A stretch of 64,000 nt of DNA, from the NCBI GenBank assembly GCA_963576785.1, contig OY756143.1, forward strand, positions 744,001 through 808,000. Direction: 5' to 3'. Within the stretch, counting starts at the first letter, position 1. Each line of letters begins with the position of its first letter. The notes under the pieces were generated by a model that saw nothing but the letters and a program-made list of their open reading frames with translations, was not told where the DNA came from and made no database searches. The stretch comes from Chlorophyllum brunneum. Taxonomy: Eukaryota; Basidiomycota; Agaricomycetes; Agaricales; Agaricaceae. Position numbers and translations under genes: made by a program. Shown piece by piece: positions 23,762 to 34,771 of this stretch.

Positions 23762-25830
23762 CGTCGTTATGAGTCAGTTACTGGACAGAAGGTAGAGACA
23801 AGAAGGGAGAAACCAAGAGCACAGGCTGGCTTCACAGCAAGGAGCCTAGCTTTTGAAAGAAAGGGGTAGGAAAAGAAATCGAGAAGGTAAACTGATGTAA
23901 AGAAGAAAGATCCACCCGTTCATGGAGCCTGCTCAAATTTAAGGCCATTGACACCCTTTTACCGACCGATTACTTAAGCGCTTTGCGAGCCTCCTGGTTC
24001 GCGATTTCCTGGACGGGGTTACAGGAACAACGTGATATGTAAGCCGAAGAAGCTTCACTTCGGCAGATATGTCATGTTGCCGGTTTTCTATCCATTTTCT
24101 GGATAATGACCGATGTGGGTGCTTGAGGTTATGTAGCAGCGGAGAGGTCAGCCTATTGATGATGGCGGTGTGCGATTACGATACAAAGCCCCTGCCCGCA
24201 CCATTATATTCGGCCAACTCCGCAACTGTATATAACATGACTCGCCACTCATACATCCCCGTACATCAGAATACAGCATCAGGAAATCGCTGTGCAACGA
24301 GTGTTTAATGTCTGGTTCCCCTGATGTATGTATCCTTCTGTACTGTTATCACGGCCCTCCTTATACACAGTGGGAAATGCGCCGTCTTTCTGAGTATTCA
24401 TTGCCAATCTCAGGCCTGTCGCCTGTCGGCTACGCAACCGGGCTTGGAAATCTAGAACAGCTCAAAGTTCATGACATTGCCATACTGTACTGTATTCTAT
24501 TCCTGAGATTGGCAGACACACGAAGGTGATCATCATGTCCTTTTCGGAGTTACTGGGCCCATTCAGTAGCATCTTCTGTCAAGTCTCCGTCTCTGATTAA
24601 CCACTTGACTAACCATTGAAGCCCCGAATGCTGAGATGAACCCTATTTTGACCCCTGTCTCGCTCTACTATCTCACCCGTACGACGCGCAAGCTGTAAAA
24701 CTCAGCACCGTTCCCCCATCAACCCCAAGTACCATACACCACCAGCGGTTTATTCATTGAGTCCAACCACCAGAAGCGCCCAATCACGTACCTGTACCTA
24801 CTGGTGGCGCAACCCAAGATTAATCCAACTCTTCCAGATGATCCAGAGATTTTTTTGCGGCTTCTGTGCGGTAAACCTTGTCCCTACAACTTGGGGTTCT
24901 AGGCTTCACTCCCCCCAGAAGTTGTATCTGTACTCGAGTCCTACTGTCTTCGTTTCCCACTCCCGATGTCTTATGGGAACATAATACTTAACAACAAGTT
25001 AGCCTGGGCAAGAGGATACACCCAAGGATATTTTTTTTCACCTGGGTCCTCGATCTGCTCCTTAATTTGTTCTCCTCAGTCACAACTACCGCCTCTTCTT
25101 ATTTTCATGCCTCTTCCATCTCCCTCACATTTTTATTATACACGAATTCTTTATCATAACCGTATAAATCACCATCATTATATCATCCCCATCTTCTAAT
25201 TCTTTCTCAAGCACCTCCTTAAAAGCGATACCCTTCCTGCCCGGATTTCAAACTCTTCCTTCCAAGTCTTTTTTCGTCTCCTTCCAGTTATCCCGTACCC
25301 ATACCCTGGGCAGTCGAACGGCATCGCATAATGGTTATGCTATCAAGAAGCTGTTTCGGTGGGAAGAGGAAAGAGAGTATTTTTCGATGACGACATTGCG
25401 CCTATAAGGGTCGAGACTGTGGTTACTCTATGCCGGGGAAGAGAAGGGGTAGACCGAGACCGTAATTACGGCCGCCTCTCCAGCAGGTACATCTGATCGA
25501 TCTAATCCTTCTCTGATGGAATCAGAAAACATAACCCGCACAACGTCCCCTCCGTGCATAGGTTCTTTGATTCTTTCTGGTGTCCAAGGCCGTATTCCAG
25601 GGAGTTGCTCGGGGACTATTGATTGTGTGAAGCCGAGTGCACAGTGACTAAGAAAAAGTCTCGATCACACTTCAATGCCAGCATTCACGGTCTACTCTTA
25701 CTCACACGGCGGGAAGCAGCCAAAATATATTCAACTAAGTTAATACACACACACACCATATCATATACATACAAGCACTTTCATTCGTACAAAAACACGC
25801 TGGGCCAAAAAAAGGGGGGGTTCTCCAAGA
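23762..25830. other. No convincing gene
   Basis: This holds the MFS promoter on the left and the 3' flank of family A copy 3 on the right. I see pyrimidine-rich low-complexity DNA around 25.05-25.3 kb, a short CA repeat near 25.75 kb, and a 13-base inverted repeat at 24402-24414 and 24502-24514. No coding exon is supported. Confidence 0.5.
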
Positions 25831-27305
25831 TCACTCTAATTCTTCACGATCCCCCGCACCCAACTCCGCCGAAAAAAACCTCTTGAAATGCTTTCTCAAA
25901 ACCCACACCTCCATCTCCGACAACACTTCATAACCCTGAAAAGGCGGATTCCGACTAACCATCTTCCTCAAAAATTCATCAATAACATCTTCAGGACTCT
26001 TCGCCACCGCCACCAAAAAATCACGATTTCGACAACCAAAACCAATAAATGAACCAAGAAGATATTGCATGTCGGGAATACAACTCTGTAAAAAATCAAC
26101 GACTTCTTCAATTCGATGTTGAGGTAATGGTAGGATAGGAAGTGGTGGTAAAATTGGTGGTAAAGGTGCTGTGATGGCTGTAGCCAGACTGGGAAACATT
26201 CTTGTTCCGCCGAGGGATGATATAGTCATAGTGTTTGAAGCGGATGGACCGGTGAGGAGGTTTGTGTACATTGGTTTATAAGGGAGTAAGGAAGATGTGT
26301 TTTGAGATGCGGTACTTGAGGATTGAGATCCCTCGGGTTGATTTCGGCAGTAAAGACATAGAGATGTTTCTGTAGTTGATGGTTGCGGGTTCGATTCAGG
26401 AGAATTGGTTCCCGATGGAGGACTTGGACGAGGTAATGGTTGTGAAAGAAATGCATTCGCTATAGCAAGTGCTGAATCCGAAGGAGATGCGGACTTGGGG
26501 CTTGGTGATTCAGTCCTGCTACTTAACCTGCCCTTCGTTTTCTAACCAAAAATAAAAATAAAAACATTATTTAAGTATTATTTGACAGAGGGTTGAGAAT
26601 TCATACTCGTTTTCGAGGTCTCCCTGATCTTCGGGTTGTATCATTTGCAGCTTTTTTCGCAATGTGTCTTTGCATTCCGAAATAATGTCTTGCAAAGGCA
26701 TTTATTTCCTTCATCCTGTTCTGACGTAATACTGGGTCCAACGCAGGGTCCTCGAAGACATCGGGAAATTGTTGCTTGATCTAATGTATAAATATATAGA
26801 TCAGTACAGGGGATGAGAGAGAAGTATGTATGTTTACCTGTTTTCGGAATGCAGTCATTCTGTCATGGTCTTGAGAACCATATACGAGATTGATATCCAT
26901 GGTGTCGTTGACCATCTTTCGCACTGTGGCCTGGTTAGGTAGAGCAATGGCGGAAATGTTATTGTTGGTGATCTACAGTATTGTGTGCGGAAGTTGAAAT
27001 GCCCACCAAAAGTCCTTGGAAATAACTTGGACGATCCTCCAAGCCAAGAGCTCGAAGAAGATCTACTGGGCAAAGTTGAACGGGGAGGGGCACCTAAAGA
27101 TGAAAAAAAGCTTACCAGAGCGCATAATACTTGTATCCACAAGCACGGAGTGTTGAGGAAAAAGAAAGGAACCAACCAGGACGGAGCAGTTGATGTATGA
27201 AACGGTTCGTTGATCGTTTTGGACTATGAACGCGTCTTGGGGGGCGTGACTGACGCGTCGCGATGAGTTACCTTCTCGAAGTGAATACGTGTTATCTTCT
27301 GCCAT
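25831..27305 (-). CDS. Family A copy 3, full-length
   Basis: Read on the minus strand from an ATG at 27305, this gene has at least four short introns. An early exon includes SRRVSHAPQDAF. Then come ATVRKMVNDTMDINLVYGSQD, an exon starting IKQQFPDVFEDPALDP with NRMKEINAFARHYF, and a basic stretch RRSGRPRKR. A long Ser/Pro linker has an ETSLCLYCRNQP segment. The C-terminal module reads RIEEVVDFLQSCIPDMQYLL, GSFIGFGCRNRDFLVAVA, then VIDEFLRKM and LSEMEVWVLRKHFKRF. The linker ends in a Pro/Leu-rich run. No enzyme motif was found. Copy 4 lies head-to-tail only about 200 bases upstream, so the pair looks like a local duplication. Nuclear placement is possible from the RPRKR stretch, as inference. 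The exact first exons are uncertain. Confidence 0.68.
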
Positions 27306-27503
27306 CTATGGAAGGGATTCACATGCACATGTGAACATGGTCATATGAAGTTGTTCGTGGCGTTCTAATCTATGAAGTTTGGTATTGGTGGTCTTTGTAT
27401 CATCATAAATCTCTGATTATTTGACTAGTGTGAGGACAGATTGTTACGGACTGATCAATCATACTTTTACAATGTTACAACTGTCAGAAATACACGTGTT
27501 TTA

Positions 27504-28900
27504 CTATTTTTGCGCTTTGGGACCCGATCCAGCAGGGAGATACGCCTTGAAATGCTTCACCAAAACCCATAGGTCCATCTCCGTGACCAAGCCTAGGGCC
27601 TGAGGTGGCGGAGCGTAAGCAATAACCTTCTTCAAAAATTCTTCAATTTCGTGGTCCGCCGAGGTCGCTACAGCAGTCAAAAACTGACCATTGCGGCACC
27701 CAAACCTAATAAAAGATTCGAGGAAACATTGCATGTCCGGGACACAGCTACTGAGGAAAGCTGTGACTTCGTCGATACGGGATTCGGGTACTAGAAGCAA
27801 AGGGGCTGAACTTGACGGAGTCGACGCAGAAGGTACCAGTGAAGAGGAGACTAAGGTTGTGCTTGTAGATTGAGTGGATGATGGAGGGGGAGCTGGTACG
27901 TTGTCTGTACCTGTCATTCTGGCTACAATGGAGCCACTGATCTGCTGCGAGTATGGGGGAGGACGCGGGGATGTTTGGGAAGACATTGGTGCGGAAGTCT
28001 TGTGCGCCGGAGTGGTATAAGACTGAGACGGAACGACTCTGCCTTGGGTGGAGGACTGTTGCTGTGGACTTTCTTGAGTAATCCTCGTGGATTGAGGTGA
28101 GGGGGTTGCTGGAGAGTTGAGCTGAGGGATGCTTTCGGGTTCCTAGTTATTGTTGAATGGCAAGTTGAGTTGCAGAGAAGAATGATATACCTCTATCTTG
28201 GGTGGCTTATTAGACTCGGCCCGCAACATAGCGAGACGCCTCATCCCCAGGAAATGGTTTCGAACGACGCGCATGACTGCGTCCATGCGTTTCTGTTGTG
28301 TTGCGCTGCCCAAGGATGGGTTGTCAAAAATATCCGGGAAGTCTTGGCTTATCTATTCAATTGGTGAGTGGGCTGGGGCAGGTCGAATGTGTGGTGGATA
28401 CCTTTCGTTTTATTTCAGCGAACTTGAGACTTTCTTGCTGTGTGTAGGTCCGGGTGCCATCGAGTATCTCTGCTACCAAGTGTCGGACTGTGATCTGGAT
28501 ATTAAGAGTCAAGGTGTGGTTAGACGGTATGAAGGTGGAATGGATCGTTCTCTTACCCTGAGTTTCTTCACGAGTGGGTCACCGATTTTCAGATCCAGGG
28601 CTTGAGAGAGCCCACGACCGCGAACATTCTATGTTACGGACATATCAGTGATCGGACTTCGTGTGAACATCAAAGCTTTGCTGACCGTTGACTTTGAAGG
28701 AGTTGGCCCTTTCGGGGGTAGCACGTCAATGGGGGGTACGGCAGATTATCAGAGAGCCTTACCGTCCTTTGTCATGGTCGGACGAACAACGGAGACCTGT
28801 GTGCAGGGTTCGTTGATTGTGAACGCGTCGCGAGGGGCGTGACTGACGCGCCTGGGTGGTGTGCATGTGAGTGCTAAGTCTTCTGCCGAGATCTGATTTC
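27504..28900 (-). CDS. Family A copy 4, full-length
   Basis: This is the best-preserved reading of the family. On the minus strand the exons give RRVSHAPRDAFTINEP, then after an intron ending AACATAG the segment GLSQALDLKIGDPLVKKLR. Next come ITVRHLVAEILDGTRTYTQQE, ISQDFPDIFDNPSLG with a basic helix VMRVVRNHFLGMRRLAML, a Pro/Ser/Gln-rich linker, and the C-terminal module. The module reads RIDEVTAFLSSCVPDMQCFL, ESFIRFGCRNGQFLTAVA, IEEFLKKV and TEMDLWVLVKHFKAY, stopping at 27504. Introns all sit at the same places and mostly in phase 0, as in copies 1-3. The start is unclear: the frame at the 5' end has no ATG where copy 3 has one. The 5' end lies under 100 bases from the divergent DENND6-like gene, so the two probably share a promoter. 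Confidence 0.66.
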
Positions 28901-28980
28901 ATCATGGCAAATCTGATGCATGCCAATCCCGGCATCACGTTATGTCATTCTCCAGCACCCTTCGTCTCTGACCACCACTC

Positions 28981-31287
28981 ATGCCACTCACTAAGCCAGA
29001 ACTATCACTCGCGGAGCCTCTCGAGGCTGACATCTCCGACTTCCTTCTTCCAAACTCACTAGACAGTCTAGCATCATCAACGGCAGCTTCAAGTGCCTCA
29101 CCGAGCGTCGTGAGCCTCAACGAGGGCTTCAGAAACCTTCCACAGCAACGGAATGACTATATTGGACTTCAAAGGAAACAATCTCTGGGCCTCGCGTCTT
29201 CTCCGTCGCTCGTTACCCCATTTTCCGTTGCGGAGAGGCTGAAGCATACCCGACCAGGTCTTCCGAGGTCGTATTCATTACCGAGGGTGGATCAAATCGA
29301 CGGGAAGCAGAGGAAGAGAGTTGTGGATGTAGATGACATTGTGATTGAGCCGGAGGTAATCAGAAAGCTGAGAAGATGGATAATGGGTTTTGCTATTGGT
29401 GTGGTCCCTGTCACCTCCTGTCCGTGGGGGTAGTGATTTACCCGTTTACAGTCGAATTCGACCTTGATGATGGTCCTGTAGTTGATTCTGTCGTGCCACC
29501 ACTATTCTTGTTACCTTGCGAGTCGAGCAACATGTGCATCTTACTACGTTTCCACTATGACCCTGAGCTAACTCGACCTTGGCCCTTCCAGTGCCTTCGC
29601 AGCTTTTCCTGATTCCCCGCAATTCGACCAGGGGTCACAGTGCCACTCCTTTCGCCTACGCGAACAACTGTCTTCGACATATGATCCCAGCCGATCAACT
29701 ACGAAGGACGGATACATCTATGGCTTCTCCCATTTCACCCAAAAGCGGGACAAGTCTTCGAAAAGGGGTTATCTACAGGTATTACTTGCTCGTTCACCTA
29801 AAGTAGAGGTACTAATGGATCTCTCGTTTAGCGTTCTGTCGTTATTCTTACTCAACACCAATATCCAGCTCTTTTCACGTCGTTGACGCGGATTTTTGGG
29901 CCCTTGTTTCAAGAACATGGGTCGCCGATGCTGGAAGCTGCATGTTATAATATTGCTACTTGGTACAGTTTTCCTCGTTGGTCGTACCGCGCCGGACCAA
30001 TCATGAGAAGAACAGGTCTGATCCTAAACCCGGAGAAACACTGGAACTTGGTTTTCTCGGGACGGTTGTCAACGTCGAGATCCCGCATACGATTGATCAA
30101 TTTCAATTGACGGAGACATCCTCCTTTAACGAGAAGTATGATCCCAAGTTGCATGTATGATATCCGGATCATTTTCGTCCGTGTTTATTAATCTCGTTAT
30201 CAGGTTTTGGCCGCATGTGCGCCATTTCATCCACCGCCCCTACTTCTCTTTGAGGCGTGTCTATCCAACCTGTGGTCGATATGGGAATGTCTTGTTCTAT
30301 GTGAGCCTATACTCGTCTTTGGACAGTCTCCCGCGCAGACGAGTCAGGCAATCTGGTGGCTGAGAGATCTCATGCGTCCTGTAAGTCATGATGTCCACTT
30401 ACGGATATCAGCGAAACCAAGCTCCTCCTTAGGTCCCCCTAGCTGGCGACATACGCCCGTACTTCACTATGCAGGACAACGATCACGCAACTTTGGTCAA
30501 CAAGTTACCCCCGAAAGCAGGATTGATTCTTGGGGTTACCAATCCCTTTTTCGAGAAATCCTGCTCCCATTGGCCCCATATACTTAGTCTAGGGAGCCGG
30601 AAGGCGTGCGTATGGTTTGGGCTGCGGTCTTTTGTGATAGCTGAATGACGGGTATCTAGAGCGTCAAATGCGAAGACGGCAGGACCTCACACGAGCTCAA
30701 ATGAGAGTTCGGCCGGTCCTGTCCCCGGATGGAAAACCAAGACGCACAAGCGATATATATCTAAAGATCACACGTTGCTCAAAGATCTTGAATCAGCCGC
30801 CCAAGGCGACGATCGCCACAGTAATTGCACCTTCTATTCACTCGTCTCTGACAAAAATAACGTATTTTTACACGTGCATAGAACTTCGGGCGTCTTTTGT
30901 TCTCCGTCGCCACTTTTGCTCTCGTACCACAAATTTAATTGCTCCGCTTGCAAGATACCTTAACAGTTTGATACCCTCACCACAGGAGGTGGCTGGAGCC
31001 CGATCCTCGAAAGATACCCTCCGCCTCAAACCATTCAGCTCTGTGGGCTTTTTTGCTTCGCTCAAGGCTAATGGCTGTCCTCTGCCCTTCAAATCCGCTG
31101 CCAAGCGCGTGCAGTTCTATGAAAGGTACATTCCTTTAAACGCTTGCACTGGTTTGATAGCTGATAAATGATCGTCAGGTGGCTCAAATCGCCTAGTTTC
31201 GGAGTGTGGCTGGCCCATCAGGAGTCTATCGTCCAGAATATTCTGAACACGCCTATTAATCTTACTGCGACGCCGTCTCTGTCGTGA
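28981..31287 (+). CDS. DENND6-type DENN domain protein
   Basis: This matches the DENND6 (FAM116) family, whose human members are exchange factors for Rab14 in endosomal traffic. An N-terminal Ser-rich stretch has RQRNDYIG- and SYSLPRVDQ-like segments. It leads to the upstream DENN block RKLRRWIMGFAI, then FDLDDGPVVDSVVPP, FAAFPDSPQFDQGSQCHSFRL, GYIYGFSHFTQKRDKSSKRG and RSVVILTQHQYPALF. Later exons give EAACYNIATW, APFHPPPLLLFEACLSNLW, IWWLRDLMRP, PYFTMQDNDHATLVNK, LGVTNPFFEKSC, WKTKTHKRYISKDHTLLKDL and a last exon WLKSPSFGVWLAHQESIV ending at 31287. There are about eight short introns. Order and spacing follow the whole family, so it is probably intact. It is divergent from family A copy 4. 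Confidence 0.88.
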
Positions 31288-31934
31288 GATGGCGCTTAAT
31301 ATGACCTTTTTCTCTACTATATTGTGTGCTGAGTGATCAAGCCGACGTCGGTTGCGATTCTCTGGGAAGCTGTTGAGTGATGTGTATATGCGCCCAAATA
31401 AATGCAAATAACACGCATACAAATTACGGATGACGAGTAGGAGCAACACCTCCTTCTCTTTGACCACCACCATCACCACGTCTGTTCCCGTTTCTTCTCT
31501 CCTGTTATTGAATTGTCCGCTGAACCCCCTGTATCCTGTATACGTAACCTTTTTTGCATTGTAAGAATCTCGTTCTTCTCCTGCGTGCTGATTTTTCCAA
31601 TCAGACTTCCCCGCCCCGCCACATTTGCATTTTACGAATGCCCACCGAGTTTGTATGATGGGGGAAAAAATCATCGTCTACAAACCATGCGTCACTCATG
31701 CCTGTCCCTTTGTTCCCTCTTGTGTCTCTCCCACCCGTTCTCTTTGTCGTCGATTACTCAAACATGTGTTTGTGCTTCTTTACTTTGCAGAGCAAAAATA
31801 TTCTCATCATCTCTCCGAGACCGAGTGTCTGAATTGCCTGCCCTAGAAATTTGCTCGTTCTAAGTGCTCCCCTCCCCCTCAAAAACCTAGCTCCTCCACC
31901 CCGCAACGCACACTCTTCAAGGAGCTCAAACACG
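31288..31934. other. Intergenic with 5' leader of the CPSF6-like gene
   Basis: No coding exon is supported. The last 200 bases are pyrimidine-rich (CCCTCCCCCTC-type runs at about 31865-31910), typical of the transcription-start area of basidiomycete housekeeping genes. Confidence 0.5.
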
Positions 31935-33777
31935 ATGACTACCCCCGCGGAAGGCGATTTCGATATCTATGGCGAAGAAGAGGGATTCGAAATGGCTGCT
32001 CAGCAGGAACAACAACATCATGACCAAGTGCGTCGTAGTAATTCTAGTTTTGATGCATCGTCGTCGTTGATGATGTCACACCCTCTGGACTTCTTTTTAG
32101 GAGCTGGAATCATTCGAGGATTTTCCGCAGGAGGGAGAAAAAGTATCAACCGTCACCTCTACAGTTGAACCTTCCACAGGCGATAAACGACCACGCGAAG
32201 ACGACAATGAACAACAACATGTGAATCAAGCACCAGCTTCTCGCTCTCCCCATAGTGCCGGTAGTGGAGTTGGAAACAGTGGTGGCGCGTATAGTATAAA
32301 TCCAATGGTTGGCGTACAGATGGGTAACCCGGGAGGCCAGGGTTACGATGCATTGTATATTGGTGATTTGCAATGGGTGCGTGGCTATTCATAGACTGCG
32401 TGGTGTTCGCTGAGATTGAATAATCGTTGTTTGTGGTTGTGTAGTGGACGACTGATGAAGATCTGCGTCAAGTGGCCTTGAATGTTGGCATTACGATTGA
32501 TCACAAGGACATTACGTTCTCTGAACACAAAGTCAACGGAAAGAGCAAAGGGTATGGCTATTCAAAGTCTTTTTGTACTGTCTGTGTCTCGACGATTGTG
32601 TTCATTGTTCGGCTTAGAATTGCTTATATTGAATGTCACGATCATAATGCTGCTCTTGGTCTCAAAAACTGGTTTGATAACAAGTGAGTACACCAATTCC
32701 TTATTTATAAGTGTTTAACGTGGGTATTATCGGAGTATTGATGTAACTGTCTTTGGTCCATCAGCGAATTTCAGAATAGACGTGCTACCGCAACGTTGAC
32801 TAGTTCAGCGCAAGGTAACCCATTCCGCACATTACCTAAAGGTAAATCCCTATCTCTCCCTCTAGAACTCCAATTCTGAGATCATCTTGTTGCAGAACCT
32901 CCTCCCCGAGAGAACCGCGGCCAAATGCAACAGAACGTGGGTGGTGGTGGCGGTATAGCCCGTGGCGGCGGAACGGGTTTCCGAGGTGGTAGTGGAGGTG
33001 GTGGAATGGGTATGGGTATGATGCGGGGTGGTCCGGGTATGATGGGTAATCCTATGGCCAACATGGGTATGAATATGGGTATGCCTGGGATGTTGGGTAT
33101 GGCCGGGATGACTGGAATGGGAATGGGTGGTATGGGTATGAATGGCGGAGGTGGGGGAGGGTTTATGGGTCGTGGTGGTGGTGGAGGTGGATTTGGTGGT
33201 GGTCGCGGTGGTGGGATGCCATCTGGTCCGAGGGGTAGAGGAGGAATGATGAACGGTATGGGTACGAGTTTCTAGTTCCTTGTCTTATTTCTCTTCTTCG
33301 TGGCTGTCGTTCCCCACTCGTTTTTTTTTTTTTTGCTGCCATAAGACGTACAAATGCCTGTCGTCTATTTATTTCCTTTTTTTTTCTCATTTGTGTTTGT
33401 GTTGTGCAAATCGTTCTGACTTACTGGTCATTTCTTATATCGCTGTCGCCCTCGTCCCGTTGCATTGCGTTCTTTACACTTGCACCACAAAAAAAAAAAC
33501 ACTCTCCCCATGTTCTCGTTCCTGTCGTTTTCGCAAATTGCACGGTTTTGCTTCAAACGTTACTGTGAACTTTACACATACGCACACTTCAACGACGCCT
33601 TCGAAAACTTGCGGGGCTTGGGGCTTGCGCTTTATAGGTGGTATGCAAATGGGTAGAGGTGGATTTGGGATGCAAGGTCATTTTAATCCTGCTTTTGTGC
33701 CTGGACAGGGTGGACAAGGACAAGGTGGATCTGATGGACCAAGGAAACGGTTTCGCGTAGATGAGGGTGGTAGGTAA
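31935..33777 (+). CDS. CFIm68/CPSF6-like RNA-binding protein
   Basis: This protein probably acts in mRNA 3'-end processing, like the large subunit of cleavage factor I. The N-terminus is acidic ([13 protein letters not shown], then [12 protein letters not shown]). The single RRM shows the family hallmark [18 protein letters not shown], followed by [19 protein letters not shown] and [10 protein letters not shown]; the WWTTDEDL stretch is typical of CPSF6 and CPSF7. The C-terminus is a Gly/Met/Arg-rich low-complexity tail of about 110 residues (GMGMG and RGRGG runs). A last exon from about 33639 encodes [18 protein letters not shown] and ends [10 protein letters not shown]. The last intron is about 375 bases, far longer than the rest, and reading into it stops at 33275 with the ending MGTSF. 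Human CPSF6 has RS-like repeats instead of this tail. Confidence 0.85.
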
Positions 33778-34771
33778 TTCATTTGAGTAGAGAGGGAAAT
33801 GTAGTTGGGTTCGCCACGGAAATTATTTTTTTTCCTGGACATAGAGTCATAATAGGGAGGGATGTGGATAATGGGTGTGGGTTCGGAGGGTAGTACTGGG
33901 AGATGTGTCGTAAATCTGGGGAGAAGTGGTGTTAGGAGTGGACTATGTTTTTTTTTTTGCTCTCTCGATTTCATTTTCTAGGTGGTTTATCTGGACGTTT
34001 CGTACGACGTATATAAATTCCATAATCTATTTTTTTTCTTCGTCGCATCCCGCACATATGTGCGATGCTCGTGGCAAGAGAAATTGAATTTCTTCTACCC
34101 TGTACTGTCAAAGGCAGCGCACGTCCAGCGGCTCGAGAGTTTCGAGCCTCTACGGTACCCAGCCCGTATAGATACACCCCCGCTCGTTCGGATCTCACTT
34201 CGTCTGTTCGTTATCGAAGCATTCAGATATTCAAGGGTAAGAGGGGAGAGAGGTTGATTGTAGATGGAACGAAAGCGTTACGAGCCCATACGGTAGGAAT
34301 GCACGATCTGAACCAGAGGGTCATCTTGAAGTTTTTGCAAGGTACACAGTGTGGTCATCGTTAGTCAATCCCATACCATGCGCCGAAGGGCGCGGGTAAG
34401 GCTTTCATTGGTGTTGCCGCTCCGCGACGCAACCAGGCATTACGCCGTACTAGCATGGTACGCTCATCTTCGATGGTCAGCTTAATGAATACTTGCTTTG
34501 TCTTTCCGACCAAGAGACAGAAGGTAAGCGGATATTCTGGGATGCCGCGAACCAACTTGATAAATGACCCAACGACGAGTCCTGGCCGGTGGCTGGGATG
34601 TTTTATGGATAGAAAACTAGCCTCTGGATCAATTGGTTCAGGGGAGCTTCCAATAAGTTGGATGGAGGGGCCTGGCGGCGGAAGGTTCGCTTCCGAATGA
34701 TGACGGTCAACAAGACGTATCAGAGAGTTATTACGGGGGCCCTATGTCATATATTAATATATTAACGACCA
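33778..34771. other. Intergenic, convergent 3' ends
   Basis: This lies between the 3' ends of the CPSF6-like and NACHT genes, which converge. It contains T-rich tracts near 33.82 and 33.95 kb that suit 3'-end formation. Several short frames around 34.0-34.7 kb have no recognisable content. Confidence 0.5.
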
